Of a stretch of 64,000 bases of DNA, positions 16,664-24,181 are shown one piece after another. Source of the DNA: JADKCL01 sp031424495 (GTDB lineage: Bacteria; Bacteroidota; Bacteroidia; J057; JADKCL01); contig JANPHP010000343.1 in assembly GCA_031424495.1 (NCBI GenBank), positions 15,617 through 79,616 of the forward strand. The letters are read 5' to 3'. The notes beneath the pieces were generated by a model. The model ran no database searches. It was given only the letters and a program-made list of their open reading frames with translations, and was not told the DNA's origin. The number at the start of each line of letters is the position of its first letter. Within the stretch, counting starts at the first letter, position 1. The translations under genes and the position numbers were made by a program.

Positions 16664-17293
16664 ATGCGCATCGTACTCATCTCAGATACCCACGGTCAGC
16701 ACGACGGGCTCATTTTGCCCGAAGGCGACTTGCTCATTCATGCTGGCGATTTCTCTGCCAAGGGCCGCTTGCAAGAAGTGCAAGATTTCATGCACTGGTT
16801 TGGGCGTCGGCCCCATCCGCACAAAGTCTTGATCGCTGGCAATCACGACTTCCTAGCCGAGCAAGATCCGACCTTGTTTCAGTCGCTCATTCCCGAGGGC
16901 GTCACTTACCTCAACGACAGCGGTACCGAGATCGGCGGACTCAAGATCTGGGGCTCGCCGATACAGCCTTGGTTTTATGACTGGGCATTTAACAGGCAGC
17001 GTGGCGCCGACATTCGCAAGCATTGGGACCTCATTCCGCCTGATACCGACATCTTGATCACCCATGGCCCACCGCATGGCATTCAGGACAGGACCGAGAG
17101 TGGTCTCTTGGTCGGGTGTGAGGACTTGATGGCTCGGGTTAACGAGATCCAGCCGCAGCTCCATGTATTTGGCCATATCCATGAGGCACATGGCCAGCAA
17201 AAAGTTGGAAAGACGACTTTTGTGAATGCATCGGTGCTCAATCTTCGGTACATGTTGGTTTGGGGCGCGACGGAGGTGGAGCTGGGCGTTTAG
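16664..17293 (+). CDS. Calcineurin-like metallophosphoesterase
   Basis: 209 residues. All metal motifs of the class are present: ISDTHG (D-x-H), HAGDFS (GDx), AGNHDF (GNHD), ITHGPPHGI (H) and FGHIHEAHG (GHxH). It is a cytosolic two-metal phosphatase or phosphodiesterase resembling the single-domain MPPED/YfcE-like group. The GPPHG segment is typical of the MPPED1/2-like clade; the substrate is unknown. It is coupled to the T9SS gene by a 4-nt gap and ends before a strong bidirectional terminator. Confidence 0.9.
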   Translation: MRIVLISDTHGQHDGLILPEGDLLIHAGDFSAKGRLQEVQDFMHWFGRRPHPHKVLIAGNHDFLAEQDPTLFQSLIPEGVTYLNDSGTEIGGLKIWGSPIQPWFYDWAFNRQRGADIRKHWDLIPPDTDILITHGPPHGIQDRTESGLLVGCEDLMARVNEIQPQLHVFGHIHEAHGQQKVGKTTFVNASVLNLRYMLVWGATEVELGV

Positions 17294-17319
17294 CATTTGA
17301 CTACGAACCGGTTGGCAAC

Positions 17320-17354
17320 AAAAAAGGGGAACAAATCGATTGTTCCCCTTTTTT
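17320..17354. terminator. Bidirectional intrinsic terminator
   Basis: A perfect 14-bp inverted repeat (AAAAAAGGGGAACA / TGTTCCCCTTTTTT) with a 7-nt loop lies between two convergent genes. The A- and T-runs serve both strands. It ends the phosphoesterase (+) and the TM2 protein gene (-). Confidence 0.9.
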
Positions 17355-17384
17355 ATACCGGGCATGAGCCTGGGCTTGTGTCCC

Positions 17385-17924
17385 TTAGAGCGTCGAGCCG
17401 TATTCGCCGCCTTTGGGCTTCAAGTCGCCGACGATGATGCGGATGAAGTCAATCAGCCACAGAATGCCAAACAAGCCGCCTGTGAAGAGCATCAAGATGC
17501 CGACACCAGTATAGCCAAGGTAGAAGCGGTGAACGCCAAGCCCACCCAAAAAGAAGCACAAGAGCAATGCAACAAGTTGGCTTTTGCCGCCGTTGGTTTC
17601 CTTGATATCGGCTTTGCGCTGCGCTTTTTCCATGCGCTTCTCCAGCATTTTGGGCGCGTGGGTCATCGTTGTTGTTGTCGCTGCTTGGCGGACGGTTTTT
17701 GCAGCTGGCGCGGCAGCGGCCTTGGGTGTTGTAGCTTCTGGGGCTACGGCAGTTGAAGGGCTGGCGAGCATTTCGTCGTTGGCGAGCATGGTCTCGTTAA
17801 CGGGGGCGCTCATGGCTGTAGCCTCTGAGCGCGGCGCGGCTGTTTCCGAGCCTTTTGCGGCCATCAACGTTGTGGCCGAGAAGGCCATGCATGCAGCGAT
17901 TGCGTAAATCTTAATCATTTTCAT
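17385..17924 (-). CDS. TM2-domain membrane protein
   Basis: 179 residues from MKMIKIYAIA. Signal-like first helix; a long Ala/Pro/Thr/Met-rich low-complexity region (residues about 22-100, with a run of TTTT); a basic helix (KMLEKRMEKAQRK); then a C-terminal TM2 domain with two membrane helices (LVALLLCFFLGGLGVHRFYLGY and LFTGGLFGILWLIDFIRI, split around G-rich turns). The sequence GVHRFYLGY is the TM2 signature. Bacteroidota have many such proteins, with no known biochemical role. The preceding 28 in-frame codons lack signal-peptide character. Confidence 0.85.
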   Translation of the reverse strand: MKMIKIYAIAACMAFSATTLMAAKGSETAAPRSEATAMSAPVNETMLANDEMLASPSTAVAPEATTPKAAAAPAAKTVRQAATTTTMTHAPKMLEKRMEKAQRKADIKETNGGKSQLVALLLCFFLGGLGVHRFYLGYTGVGILMLFTGGLFGILWLIDFIRIIVGDLKPKGGEYGSTL

Positions 17925-18073
17925 ACGTTTTGTGTTTAGAGTGATGAATAAAACGGAGGTGAATTTAGAAAATAGATTTTTGCCAGTAACAAAAATGCTG
18001 CCAATCATACCGCAATTTGATTAGATGCAATCAACACAGTTGATATTCAAGGCCAAAAATTGAAATACGCTTG

Positions 18074-18559
18074 TTAGGGCTTATCTCCACCGGAAGAAGC
18101 AGGCACTTCATATTGAAAAGTGTCCCGTTTGATCGTCGTGGTGGTTGTCGTCTTGGTGGTGGAATGCGAAGTCTCGTAACCTGACAACTTGCCTCGCAGG
18201 CGCTCATCGAGCACATATTTCCAGATGAGCCACGCGGCACCGCCTATGATGGCCGTGGTGATGATGAATCTGAAAAGGCGGCCAAGGAAGCTGCCGCCGC
18301 TTGCGGGGGCATTGATGGCGGGTGTATAGGCAGCCATGCCCGCCGCCACGGCCGCCGCCTTGGCGACCGCCATTTCCTTTTTCATGGACGCGCTTGCCGT
18401 CTGTTGCGTCGCGGCCTCCATTTGCAGCATCATCGACAGCATCTCCGCCAATGCAGGTTCGGCTCGCAGGCGTGCCTCGCATGCCTGCAAATCCTCTCCC
18501 GCCAATTCCCCGGCGAGGTAGGCTTCCAACAGCGCGATATCTTGTTCCTGCAATTCCAT
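18074..18559 (-). CDS. Putative anti-sigma factor, single-pass membrane protein
   Basis: 161 residues. The N-terminal acidic helical region (EQDIALLEAYLAGELAGEDL, then ARLRAEPALAEML) resembles the short bundle of Bacteroidota anti-sigma/zinc-less ASD proteins. One transmembrane helix (RFIITTAIIGGAAWLIWKYV, about residues 97-116) is followed by a Thr/Ser-rich periplasmic tail. Its start abuts the sigma gene stop with zero spacing, so the two are translated as a pair. The role is inferred mainly from that position; no zinc-binding HxxxCxxC is present. Confidence 0.7.
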   Translation of the reverse strand: MELQEQDIALLEAYLAGELAGEDLQACEARLRAEPALAEMLSMMLQMEAATQQTASASMKKEMAVAKAAAVAAGMAAYTPAINAPASGGSFLGRLFRFIITTAIIGGAAWLIWKYVLDERLRGKLSGYETSHSTTKTTTTTTIKRDTFQYEVPASSGGDKP

Positions 18560-19114
18560 TTATGCCTTGCCTTGCTTTTCCTCCATCAATTTTTTCAAAC
18601 GCAAAATGCACTTGTATTTCTGCGTTTTCACCGTGTCGGCATTGGTATAGCCGAGTTCGGATGCGATTTCGTCCATGCTCATTTTCAAGAAATAGAAGCG
18701 CTCCAAGACTTTGCGGCATGCGTCGCCGATTGTTTCGAGGCATTCGCGCAGACTTTTGAGAAGCGGCTCATTGGATTCCTCTGCCTCCTCTTGCGCGACG
18801 TCGATCGGGTTTTCAAAGTCGATGAGCTTGGTCTTGCCCTTTTCGCGCAAGCGCTTGAGCCAGATGTTGCGACACACCGAATAAATATAGGTCTTGAGCG
18901 TCGCCGTCAGTTGCAATTCGCCCAGCCGCAGCTTGCCGATCAAAACCATGAGCGCATCCTGAAAGACATCATCCGCCTCGGTCGGCGTCCCCGAATTCTG
19001 CACAACAAGAAACCGCACCATCGGATAATGCTGCTGGTAGAGGCGGGTAAACGCCTCTTGCTTGCCTGTGCGCAAGCCTTGCAACAATTCCTGATCTGGT
19101 AGGGCGCCTTTCAT
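18560..19114 (-). CDS. ECF-type RNA polymerase sigma factor
   Basis: 184 residues from the ATG (190 from an upstream GTG). Region 2: AFTRLYQQHYPMVRFLVVQN, then ADDVFQDALMVLI and YIYSVCRNIWLKRLRE (core-binding and -10 recognition). Region 4: CRKVLERFYFLKMSMDEIASELGYTN, then VKTQKYKCILRLKKLMEE (-35 recognition helix). An acidic linker (DVAQEEAEESNE) lies between. It directs RNA polymerase to a regulon probably controlled by the downstream membrane protein; both are expressed from one transcript, since their reading frames abut. Confidence 0.93.
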   Translation of the reverse strand: MKGALPDQELLQGLRTGKQEAFTRLYQQHYPMVRFLVVQNSGTPTEADDVFQDALMVLIGKLRLGELQLTATLKTYIYSVCRNIWLKRLREKGKTKLIDFENPIDVAQEEAEESNEPLLKSLRECLETIGDACRKVLERFYFLKMSMDEIASELGYTNADTVKTQKYKCILRLKKLMEEKQGKA

Positions 19115-19256
19115 GTTGTGATTGGATGCCACAATTTAGGAAAAGTAACCATTGATAGGAGGATAAATTTAAGATCCTGCTGATCACAACCGCTTGCGAT
19201 CGCCGCCGCGAATTCATTTAACCCATGAAGCCCCTGCATTGCCCACTGAATTCTGA

Positions 19257-19264
19257 TAAATTTG
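19257..19264 (+). promoter_or_regulatory. -7 box TAAATTTG, start codon 4 nt downstream
   Basis: An exact TAnnTTTG box ends 4 nt before the ATG of the TPR gene, so transcription would begin at or beside the start codon. It lies in the 136-bp spacer divergent from the sigma factor gene. Confidence 0.55.
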
Positions 19265-19268
19265 CAGC

Positions 19269-20138
19269 ATGATATCAGCAATGGAGTTGCAACACCGGGC
19301 TTTGGACAGCTATGAGGCTGGCGATTTGGAAGGCGCGATCCAGGATTTGACCGCTGTGCTCGCACAGCTCCCCGCCAATGCGACGGCTTGGTACAACCGG
19401 GGCGTGATCTATGCCGAGGCCGGCGACCACGTCATGGCGCTGTACGACTTGGGCAAGGCGCTCGACTTGCTGCCCGACAATGCCGACTTGTACCATGCGC
19501 GTGCGCTCTCGCACCGCGCCCTCAGCGACGATGTGGCCGCACTCGCAGACATCGACCGCGCGATTTTGCTGCTACCTGATGATCCCGATTTCCATCTCTT
19601 GCGGGGCAATTGCTTGGTCAAGCTATCTGATCGGCCGGGCGCATTGGCGGCTTATGCCGAGGCGATCCGCATTTTTCCAGACTTTTTGTCGGCTTGGTAC
19701 AACCGCGCCCTCACCTTCATCGAACACAAGGATTATTATCCTGCCCTCAGGGACCTGGCCAAATGCATCGCCCTCGAGCCGCAGGCACCCGCCTACCTCG
19801 TCGATCGTGCAGGTGTGCACGCGACCCTTGGCGATTTTGCCAAAGCACTTGCCGACTATGACCTTGCCCTCGGCCTCAATCCCAGGCATCCTGAAATTCA
19901 CTTCCTGCGCGCACACATGCTCGTCAAGCTCGACCGTGTGACCGAGGCGGTCGCCGCCTACGACAAATCGATCGCACTTTACCCCGCCAAAGCCGAGGTC
20001 TATCGGTTTAGAGGTGCTGCAAAATTGCATTTGAAGCAACGAGCGGCTGCTTATGCGGATTTTGCGAAGGCAGCCGCCATGGGTGACCATGAGGCGCAAG
20101 CCTATTTGGAACGCAATCCAGAAAACGGGTCCAATTGA
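19269..20138 (+). CDS. Tetratricopeptide-repeat protein
   Basis: 289 residues, composed almost wholly of about eight TPRs of 34 residues, such as ATAWYNRGVIYAEAGDHVMA, LSAWYNRALTFIEHKDYYPA and AEVYRFRGAAKLHLKQRAAAY. There is no signal peptide, so the scaffold is cytosolic. It is divergent from the ECF sigma gene and convergent with the histidine kinase (15 nt apart). TPRs bind partner proteins; nothing indicates which. Confidence 0.9.
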   Translation: MISAMELQHRALDSYEAGDLEGAIQDLTAVLAQLPANATAWYNRGVIYAEAGDHVMALYDLGKALDLLPDNADLYHARALSHRALSDDVAALADIDRAILLLPDDPDFHLLRGNCLVKLSDRPGALAAYAEAIRIFPDFLSAWYNRALTFIEHKDYYPALRDLAKCIALEPQAPAYLVDRAGVHATLGDFAKALADYDLALGLNPRHPEIHFLRAHMLVKLDRVTEAVAAYDKSIALYPAKAEVYRFRGAAKLHLKQRAAAYADFAKAAAMGDHEAQAYLERNPENGSN

Positions 20139-20153
20139 TTGGAGGCGTGGCTG

Positions 20154-21257
20154 TCAAGCCTCGGATTTGGGCCAAGTGAACCAGAAGGCTGCTCCATGGC
20201 CGAGCGATGACTCCACCCAGATTTTGTGGCCTGCATCCTCGACGATGCGCTTGACAATCGACAGGCCTATGCCCGGCGTGTCGTCATCGTCCTTGCTTTT
20301 GAGCGTCTGAAAAATCTCGAAAATGCGTTCGTGGTGGATGGGATCGATACCTAGGCCATTGTCAATCACCCCAAACTTGTAGTGCTGCCCCATATCTACA
20401 AAGCGCACTTCGATCTGACAATTTGCTTGGTTGTTGTGCTTGCAGGCGTTGATGAGCAGGTTGGAAAAGACTTGGTAAAGAGCAGTACGGGATGAGTGCA
20501 CCGTCGGCAAATCGGTGGGCAAATGTATCTCGCAGTGATTGGGGTTGATGAGTGTCTCCTGAATTTCCAGCAACAAGCTCCTTAGACCGATCTCTTCCTG
20601 TGACTGCCCCTCATAACCCGCCCGATGGTAACGAAAGATGCCATCGATCAGGCCCTCCATGCGCTGCACCCGGCTGTGCATGAGGCGGATGAATTTTGGC
20701 AATTCCTGCAAGTCTCCCGCTTCAAAAGCTTCACTGATCCATGTCGCCAGGTTGCCGATGGTGCGCAAGGGTGCCTTGAGGTCGTGGGAAACGATATAGG
20801 AAAACCGTTGCAGGGCTTGGTGGGCCTCTTCCAGCTGCTGCGTGTACTCCCTGAGCGTCTGCTCCTGCTCGGTCATGTGCTCCAAGCCGATGTGGATCTC
20901 GTTGCGATCTTGCTGTATGTGGCGCAGCCGTTCAGAAGGCATGTCTTCATGGTTCATCAACCACAAAATACCCTCGACTCCCTCTTGGGCCCAGAGATCG
21001 ATGCTCAGCAAATATTCCTTGTCGTCATAAGGAAAGGCGAGCATGGGTAGGTGAATGTGGGGATCGCCAGGTTGCAATTGCAGGATGGTTTGCTCCAAGC
21101 CTTGAAACATGAAAAACAAGGACAATACCTCTTGACCCGCGTGCTGCATGAGGGGCATGATGCTGTCGCAGCTCGCCGTCAAATGACCCGTGCGGTCAAT
21201 GACCACCAATTGATGTCGGCGAGCGACAATCTCATTTTTGAGCGTGGTGATGTTCAT
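20154..21257 (-). CDS. Sensor histidine kinase, soluble
   Basis: 367 residues. The N-terminal roughly 130 residues are a PAS/sensor-like domain without membrane helices, beginning KNEIVARRHQLVVIDRTG. A coiled coil is at about residues 125-152. The HisKA H-box FSYIVSHDLKAPLRTI has the phospho-acceptor at His158. HATPase_c has an N-box (FSNLLINACKHN, Asn270), G1 DNGLGI at 299-304 and G2 GIGLSI at 329-334. No receiver domain or response regulator adjoins. It overlaps the small GTPase gene by 4 nt, a coupling that suggests the GTPase module feeds or senses this kinase. Confidence 0.92.
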   Translation of the reverse strand: MNITTLKNEIVARRHQLVVIDRTGHLTASCDSIMPLMQHAGQEVLSLFFMFQGLEQTILQLQPGDPHIHLPMLAFPYDDKEYLLSIDLWAQEGVEGILWLMNHEDMPSERLRHIQQDRNEIHIGLEHMTEQEQTLREYTQQLEEAHQALQRFSYIVSHDLKAPLRTIGNLATWISEAFEAGDLQELPKFIRLMHSRVQRMEGLIDGIFRYHRAGYEGQSQEEIGLRSLLLEIQETLINPNHCEIHLPTDLPTVHSSRTALYQVFSNLLINACKHNNQANCQIEVRFVDMGQHYKFGVIDNGLGIDPIHHERIFEIFQTLKSKDDDDTPGIGLSIVKRIVEDAGHKIWVESSLGHGAAFWFTWPKSEA

Positions 21258-21742
21258 GATAGCATGCCTAGGCCGAGTGCAATGAATAATTCCTCGACAT
21301 TTTCGCCCGTTTTTGCGCTGCTCAGATAGTCATAGTGGCCGCGAAACCGCTCCCGAAAGTCGCGCAGTTGCACCTCGTCGATGAGGTCACGCTTGTTGCC
21401 GATGATGCGCACGGTTGCCGTCGGCAATCGCTCGACAAAGTACTGCAATTCTGCCTCGATCGCCTCCCAAGTTGCAGGCCGCGTGAGGTCAAACACGTAG
21501 ACGATGCCGTGTGCCCCCGCAAAATAAGAAGGGGGCAAGTGTTGTTGGGACTTGCCGCCCTCGATGTCCCAAAGGATCATCGTGAGGTGATGGTCACCGA
21601 TGATCACTTCTTTTTTGTCGATCTTCACCCCGATCGTCGTCTGGTATTCCTCAGAGAATTTTTGCACGACAAACCGCTTGACGAGCGAAGTCTTGCCGAC
21701 GCCAAAATGGCCCAAGAGGATGACTTTCTTACTGATTTTCAT
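21254..21742 (-). CDS. Rab/Ras-like small GTPase
   Basis: 162 residues, single G domain. G1 GHFGVGKTS (11-19), G2 Thr in TTIG (35-38), G3 WDIEGG (58-63), G4 NKRD (116-119) and G5 SSAKT (141-145). The residue equal to Ras Gln61 is Gly63, so intrinsic hydrolysis is probably slow and a GAP-type partner is likely. There is no C-terminal Cys for lipidation. Related bacterial Rab-like and MglA-type GTPases act as polarity or signalling switches with roadblock partners. Its start lies 14 nt inside the previous gene, a roadblock-like candidate; its end overlaps the kinase gene. Confidence 0.9.
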   Translation of the reverse strand: MKISKKVILLGHFGVGKTSLVKRFVVQKFSEEYQTTIGVKIDKKEVIIGDHHLTMILWDIEGGKSQQHLPPSYFAGAHGIVYVFDLTRPATWEAIEAELQYFVERLPTATVRIIGNKRDLIDEVQLRDFRERFRGHYDYLSSAKTGENVEELFIALGLGMLS

Positions 21743-22589
21743 GGATGATGGACGCTAGGTGTACCTGCAGGGCTTTCGAATTATTGATGACCAATTCTTC
21801 CGTGATCTGATCCTTGGTTACGATCTTGTGCTGCTCTGCAAAATGCAAGAGCATGTCGGTGAGGAGCAGTTTGAATTCTGAATTGACCGAGCCCGACACC
21901 ACGACCGCAATGTAATAGGTGTGAAAATTGTTGAGCACGATCTTGTAGGAGTCATATTCGATGGTCTCCAAGGCCTGCTCTCCCTTGCTGAAGGCGTGTT
22001 CGACAAATGACTTGATGGCTGTGAGCATGCCAGCGATCATGTCGCGATCGGCGAGCTCGTTTCGCGACCATGACCCGGCGAGTAAACCGCTCGCATTGTC
22101 GATGATGAAAACCTCCTCGACCCGTGTGCGCATCAAGTCTTGCACCATGCGGTCCTTTTCCGATTCACCCTTGAACCAACCCTTGAACCGGCGCAGCCAA
22201 GCCTGCCAGGAAAACGTTTGGTTGATCTGCTGATCGATGCGCTCGGTGAGGGCCTCGATCTCCTTGGCCACAAACTTGCGAATGAGCTTGCCGATGATCG
22301 GGTACAAGGCATCGACCATCTCGTCTTGCGACTCCGCGATCTGTCGCTTGATCGTGCTGCTGAGCACCGGTCCAAACAACTCCGGAAAATTTTCCTGCAA
22401 ATATTTGACCTTGTCCTCGATGAATGGGCTCACCCGCGCTTGGATCTCGGCGGGGGAGACGAGTTGCTGGCGCAAGCCGTCGATCTCTTCCTTGATCTGC
22501 GTAGACAACGCGCGATCATCCTCCAGCAACAATTGCTGTAGGCGTTGGAAGCGCTCTTGCGTCTTCAGATCGTGCTCAGTCTCGTTCAA
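21729..22589 (-). CDS. GTPase-module protein, putative roadblock/longin-like C-terminal domain
   Basis: 286 residues, cytosolic. The N-terminal helical region (residues 1-60, Gln/Leu/Glu-rich) may be coiled coil, followed by a middle helical stretch with an aromatic segment (WQAWLRRFKGWFKGE). The C-terminal 120 residues run EEVFIIDNASGLLAGSWS, then DRDMIAGMLTAIKSFVEHAF and a beta-rich stretch YDSYKIVLNNFHTYYIAVVV. That order is reminiscent of roadblock/LC7 and longin domains, which bind small GTPases (as MglB does). The fold assignment is my reading, not certain. It overlaps the GTPase gene by 14 nt and would be its natural partner or GAP. Confidence 0.75.
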   Translation of the reverse strand: MNETEHDLKTQERFQRLQQLLLEDDRALSTQIKEEIDGLRQQLVSPAEIQARVSPFIEDKVKYLQENFPELFGPVLSSTIKRQIAESQDEMVDALYPIIGKLIRKFVAKEIEALTERIDQQINQTFSWQAWLRRFKGWFKGESEKDRMVQDLMRTRVEEVFIIDNASGLLAGSWSRNELADRDMIAGMLTAIKSFVEHAFSKGEQALETIEYDSYKIVLNNFHTYYIAVVVSGSVNSEFKLLLTDMLLHFAEQHKIVTKDQITEELVINNSKALQVHLASIIHENQ

Positions 22590-22607
22590 TGCGGGTTAAT
22601 GATAGGC

Positions 22608-23015
22608 TTATTCCTGCAGCGAGCGACCCAGGGCCTCCAGAGCCTGCCCGAGTTTGAAGCGGTCTGCCTTGTGGTGATCCACGCGGTCGATCTCCGATTT
22701 GAGATCCATCTCGACTTCGTCGAGCTTGTGGTTGAGCGTGCGATCCAAGTCTTTGATCACGGCGCTCAGATGATCGTCGAGGGTCGCGATCTTGTTTTCA
22801 AACTTCTCGTCGAGTTGCGCCAGCTTCTGGGCATATTTCTCGTCGAGTTCTTTGAGGGAAAGCCGCAAGGCGGCATAGTCCTCGCCAAAGATGATGTCCT
22901 TGATCGCCTCGATCTTGGAGTTGTAGTGCGATGTGGAGACCGTTGGTTCCACGGGTGGTTGCGGCTCAGGAGCCTGCTTTTTCACCTCTTGCTTTTTTTC
23001 TTCCTGCTTTGCCAT
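22608..23015 (-). CDS. Coiled-coil protein of the GTPase operon
   Basis: 135 residues. A Lys/Glu/Pro-rich start (QEEKKQEVKKQAPEPQPPVEP) is followed by long heptad-patterned helices from about residue 35 to the end (LKELDEKYAQKLAQLDEKFE, VIKDLDRTLNHKLDEVEMDL). Very high Asp/Glu/Lys content, no Cys, no signal peptide. It is probably an elongated dimeric adaptor. It stands 18 nt upstream of the roadblock-like gene and 13 nt downstream of the membrane protein gene, in one operon. Confidence 0.75.
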   Translation of the reverse strand: MAKQEEKKQEVKKQAPEPQPPVEPTVSTSHYNSKIEAIKDIIFGEDYAALRLSLKELDEKYAQKLAQLDEKFENKIATLDDHLSAVIKDLDRTLNHKLDEVEMDLKSEIDRVDHHKADRFKLGQALEALGRSLQE

Positions 23016-23028
23016 CGGGTTTCGACAA

Positions 23029-23679
23029 TTAGTGGGTTTTGAGTGGAGCTTTTTGGGAAAGTATGCTCAGGGTATGCAGATCGGCGACCCCTGATGCAAA
23101 CAATTGTTCTTTGACTTGGAATGCTTTCACAGCCGCTTCGGTTTCCAGCATGTAATAGCCGTCGGTAGGGATCGCATAGGCAAGGGAGAGCAATTGCCGC
23201 TGCAGCAACAGCACGCCTGCAGTGCGGTCACCCTTGGTGAGCATGGGCGCACCATAGGTATGCATCGCAAGTGCATCATTGAGGCTGATGTCGGCAGTTT
23301 CCATGTACTTGATTTCGACGTTGGTGAGGCCCTGTGCCTTGAGGTTTTTGGATCTGCTCAGGCGATTGCCGAGCGAGTCGGTATAGGCTTTCAGGCTATT
23401 GTAGTGCAGCGTGGCGGCTTGTGAAGCGGCATCGTCGCTCGTGGGAAATCGCACGTCGAGGCCGCGCTCTTGCCACATTTCGCGAGCGAATGAACCTACG
23501 GCATAGCCCGTTGCATAATAATCCTTAATCGCTTTCTGATCATGGTAATCAGCATCGACATCCACACGAAAGCTGTATTCGTAATCTGCAGGCGGGTTCA
23601 GGCGCCTGAGTTTGTATGCCATCACAATGACAGCGATGCACAAGGCAGCAATTGCCGAGGCAAATAGTATTTTCTTCAT
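23029..23679 (-). CDS. Membrane-anchored protein with peptidoglycan-binding-like C-terminus
   Basis: 216 residues from MKKILFASA. An N-terminal signal-anchor helix (residues 4-21) ends before a basic/Pro turn (YKLRRLNPP). The middle part is helical. The C-terminal 60 residues, with VLLLQRQLLSLAYAIPTDGYYMLETEAAVKAFQ, fit the PG_binding_1 pattern (LQ-x-x-L...G...D G...T x x A V x x F Q). So the protein probably spans from the inner membrane to the periplasm and touches peptidoglycan. It leads the operon, with 13 nt to the coiled-coil gene. Confidence 0.75.
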   Translation of the reverse strand: MKKILFASAIAALCIAVIVMAYKLRRLNPPADYEYSFRVDVDADYHDQKAIKDYYATGYAVGSFAREMWQERGLDVRFPTSDDAASQAATLHYNSLKAYTDSLGNRLSRSKNLKAQGLTNVEIKYMETADISLNDALAMHTYGAPMLTKGDRTAGVLLLQRQLLSLAYAIPTDGYYMLETEAAVKAFQVKEQLFASGVADLHTLSILSQKAPLKTH

Positions 23680-23979
23680 CGGGGTACCCAAAATTTACCA
23701 AACACCGAGCCTTCGATTCCGACGATTTCAAGAATCGACAGGGAATTCAGCCAAAATCACGGACTAAGGTAGCGACTTCGCATCAATTTTCATGGAAATG
23801 CACGGAAAATGTCATGCAAGCATTGCTCGTGCAGCCCTCATCGCGCCTACAAGTGGCATGTGCTGCGTGGCTTTTCCCGAGATTCGAATTGTCATAAGTG
23901 ATAAAAGAAACCTACGGCTGGGTGAGAATGCCTTAATTTGCATTCCGATTCCAATTATTCATCCCAAAATTCATGCACG
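23680..23979. other. Divergent spacer, nothing recognised
   Basis: About 300 bp between the GTPase operon (-) and a small ORF (+). Both promoters should be here, but I saw only a near-match TAAATTTT box on the minus strand (23690-23697). Confidence 0.5.
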
Positions 23980-24114
23980 ATGGGACTCATGGATCCGTCT
24001 GAAGACGACCAAGGATACGAGAAAAAGCCGCGGTTTTTGCAAGATTTTGCGGTTGTATTCATTTTTTTGGCTGCAGGTTTGATCTATTTGCTACTGGAGT
24101 GGCTGGTATTTTGA
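23980..24114 (+). CDS. Candidate 44-residue small membrane protein
   Basis: ATG at 23980, TGA at 24112. The reading is MGLMDPSEDDQGYEKKPRF, then a single hydrophobic helix (FAVVFIFLAAGLIYLLLEWLVF) to the end: a charged cytosolic head and a C-terminal membrane anchor, a coherent tail-anchored layout. A second Met at codon 4 is possible. Short ORFs can look like this by chance; in favour are the clean head/helix split and its place 67 bp upstream of an outer-membrane gene on the same strand. No ribosome-binding site seen, as is common in Bacteroidota. Confidence 0.45.
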   Translation: MGLMDPSEDDQGYEKKPRFLQDFAVVFIFLAAGLIYLLLEWLVF

Positions 24115-24168
24115 GGCAGAGTAGAGCATGATGATGTACAGGGATATGCAATTCTCTCGACCAAGCAT

Positions 24169-24176
24169 TATATTTG
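24169..24176 (+). promoter_or_regulatory. -7 box TATATTTG, start codon 5 nt downstream
   Basis: An exact TAnnTTTG box ends 5 nt before the ATG of the outer-membrane gene, implying a near-leaderless transcript. No -33 TTG at the expected distance was seen. Confidence 0.5.
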
Positions 24177-24181
24177 GGTGA

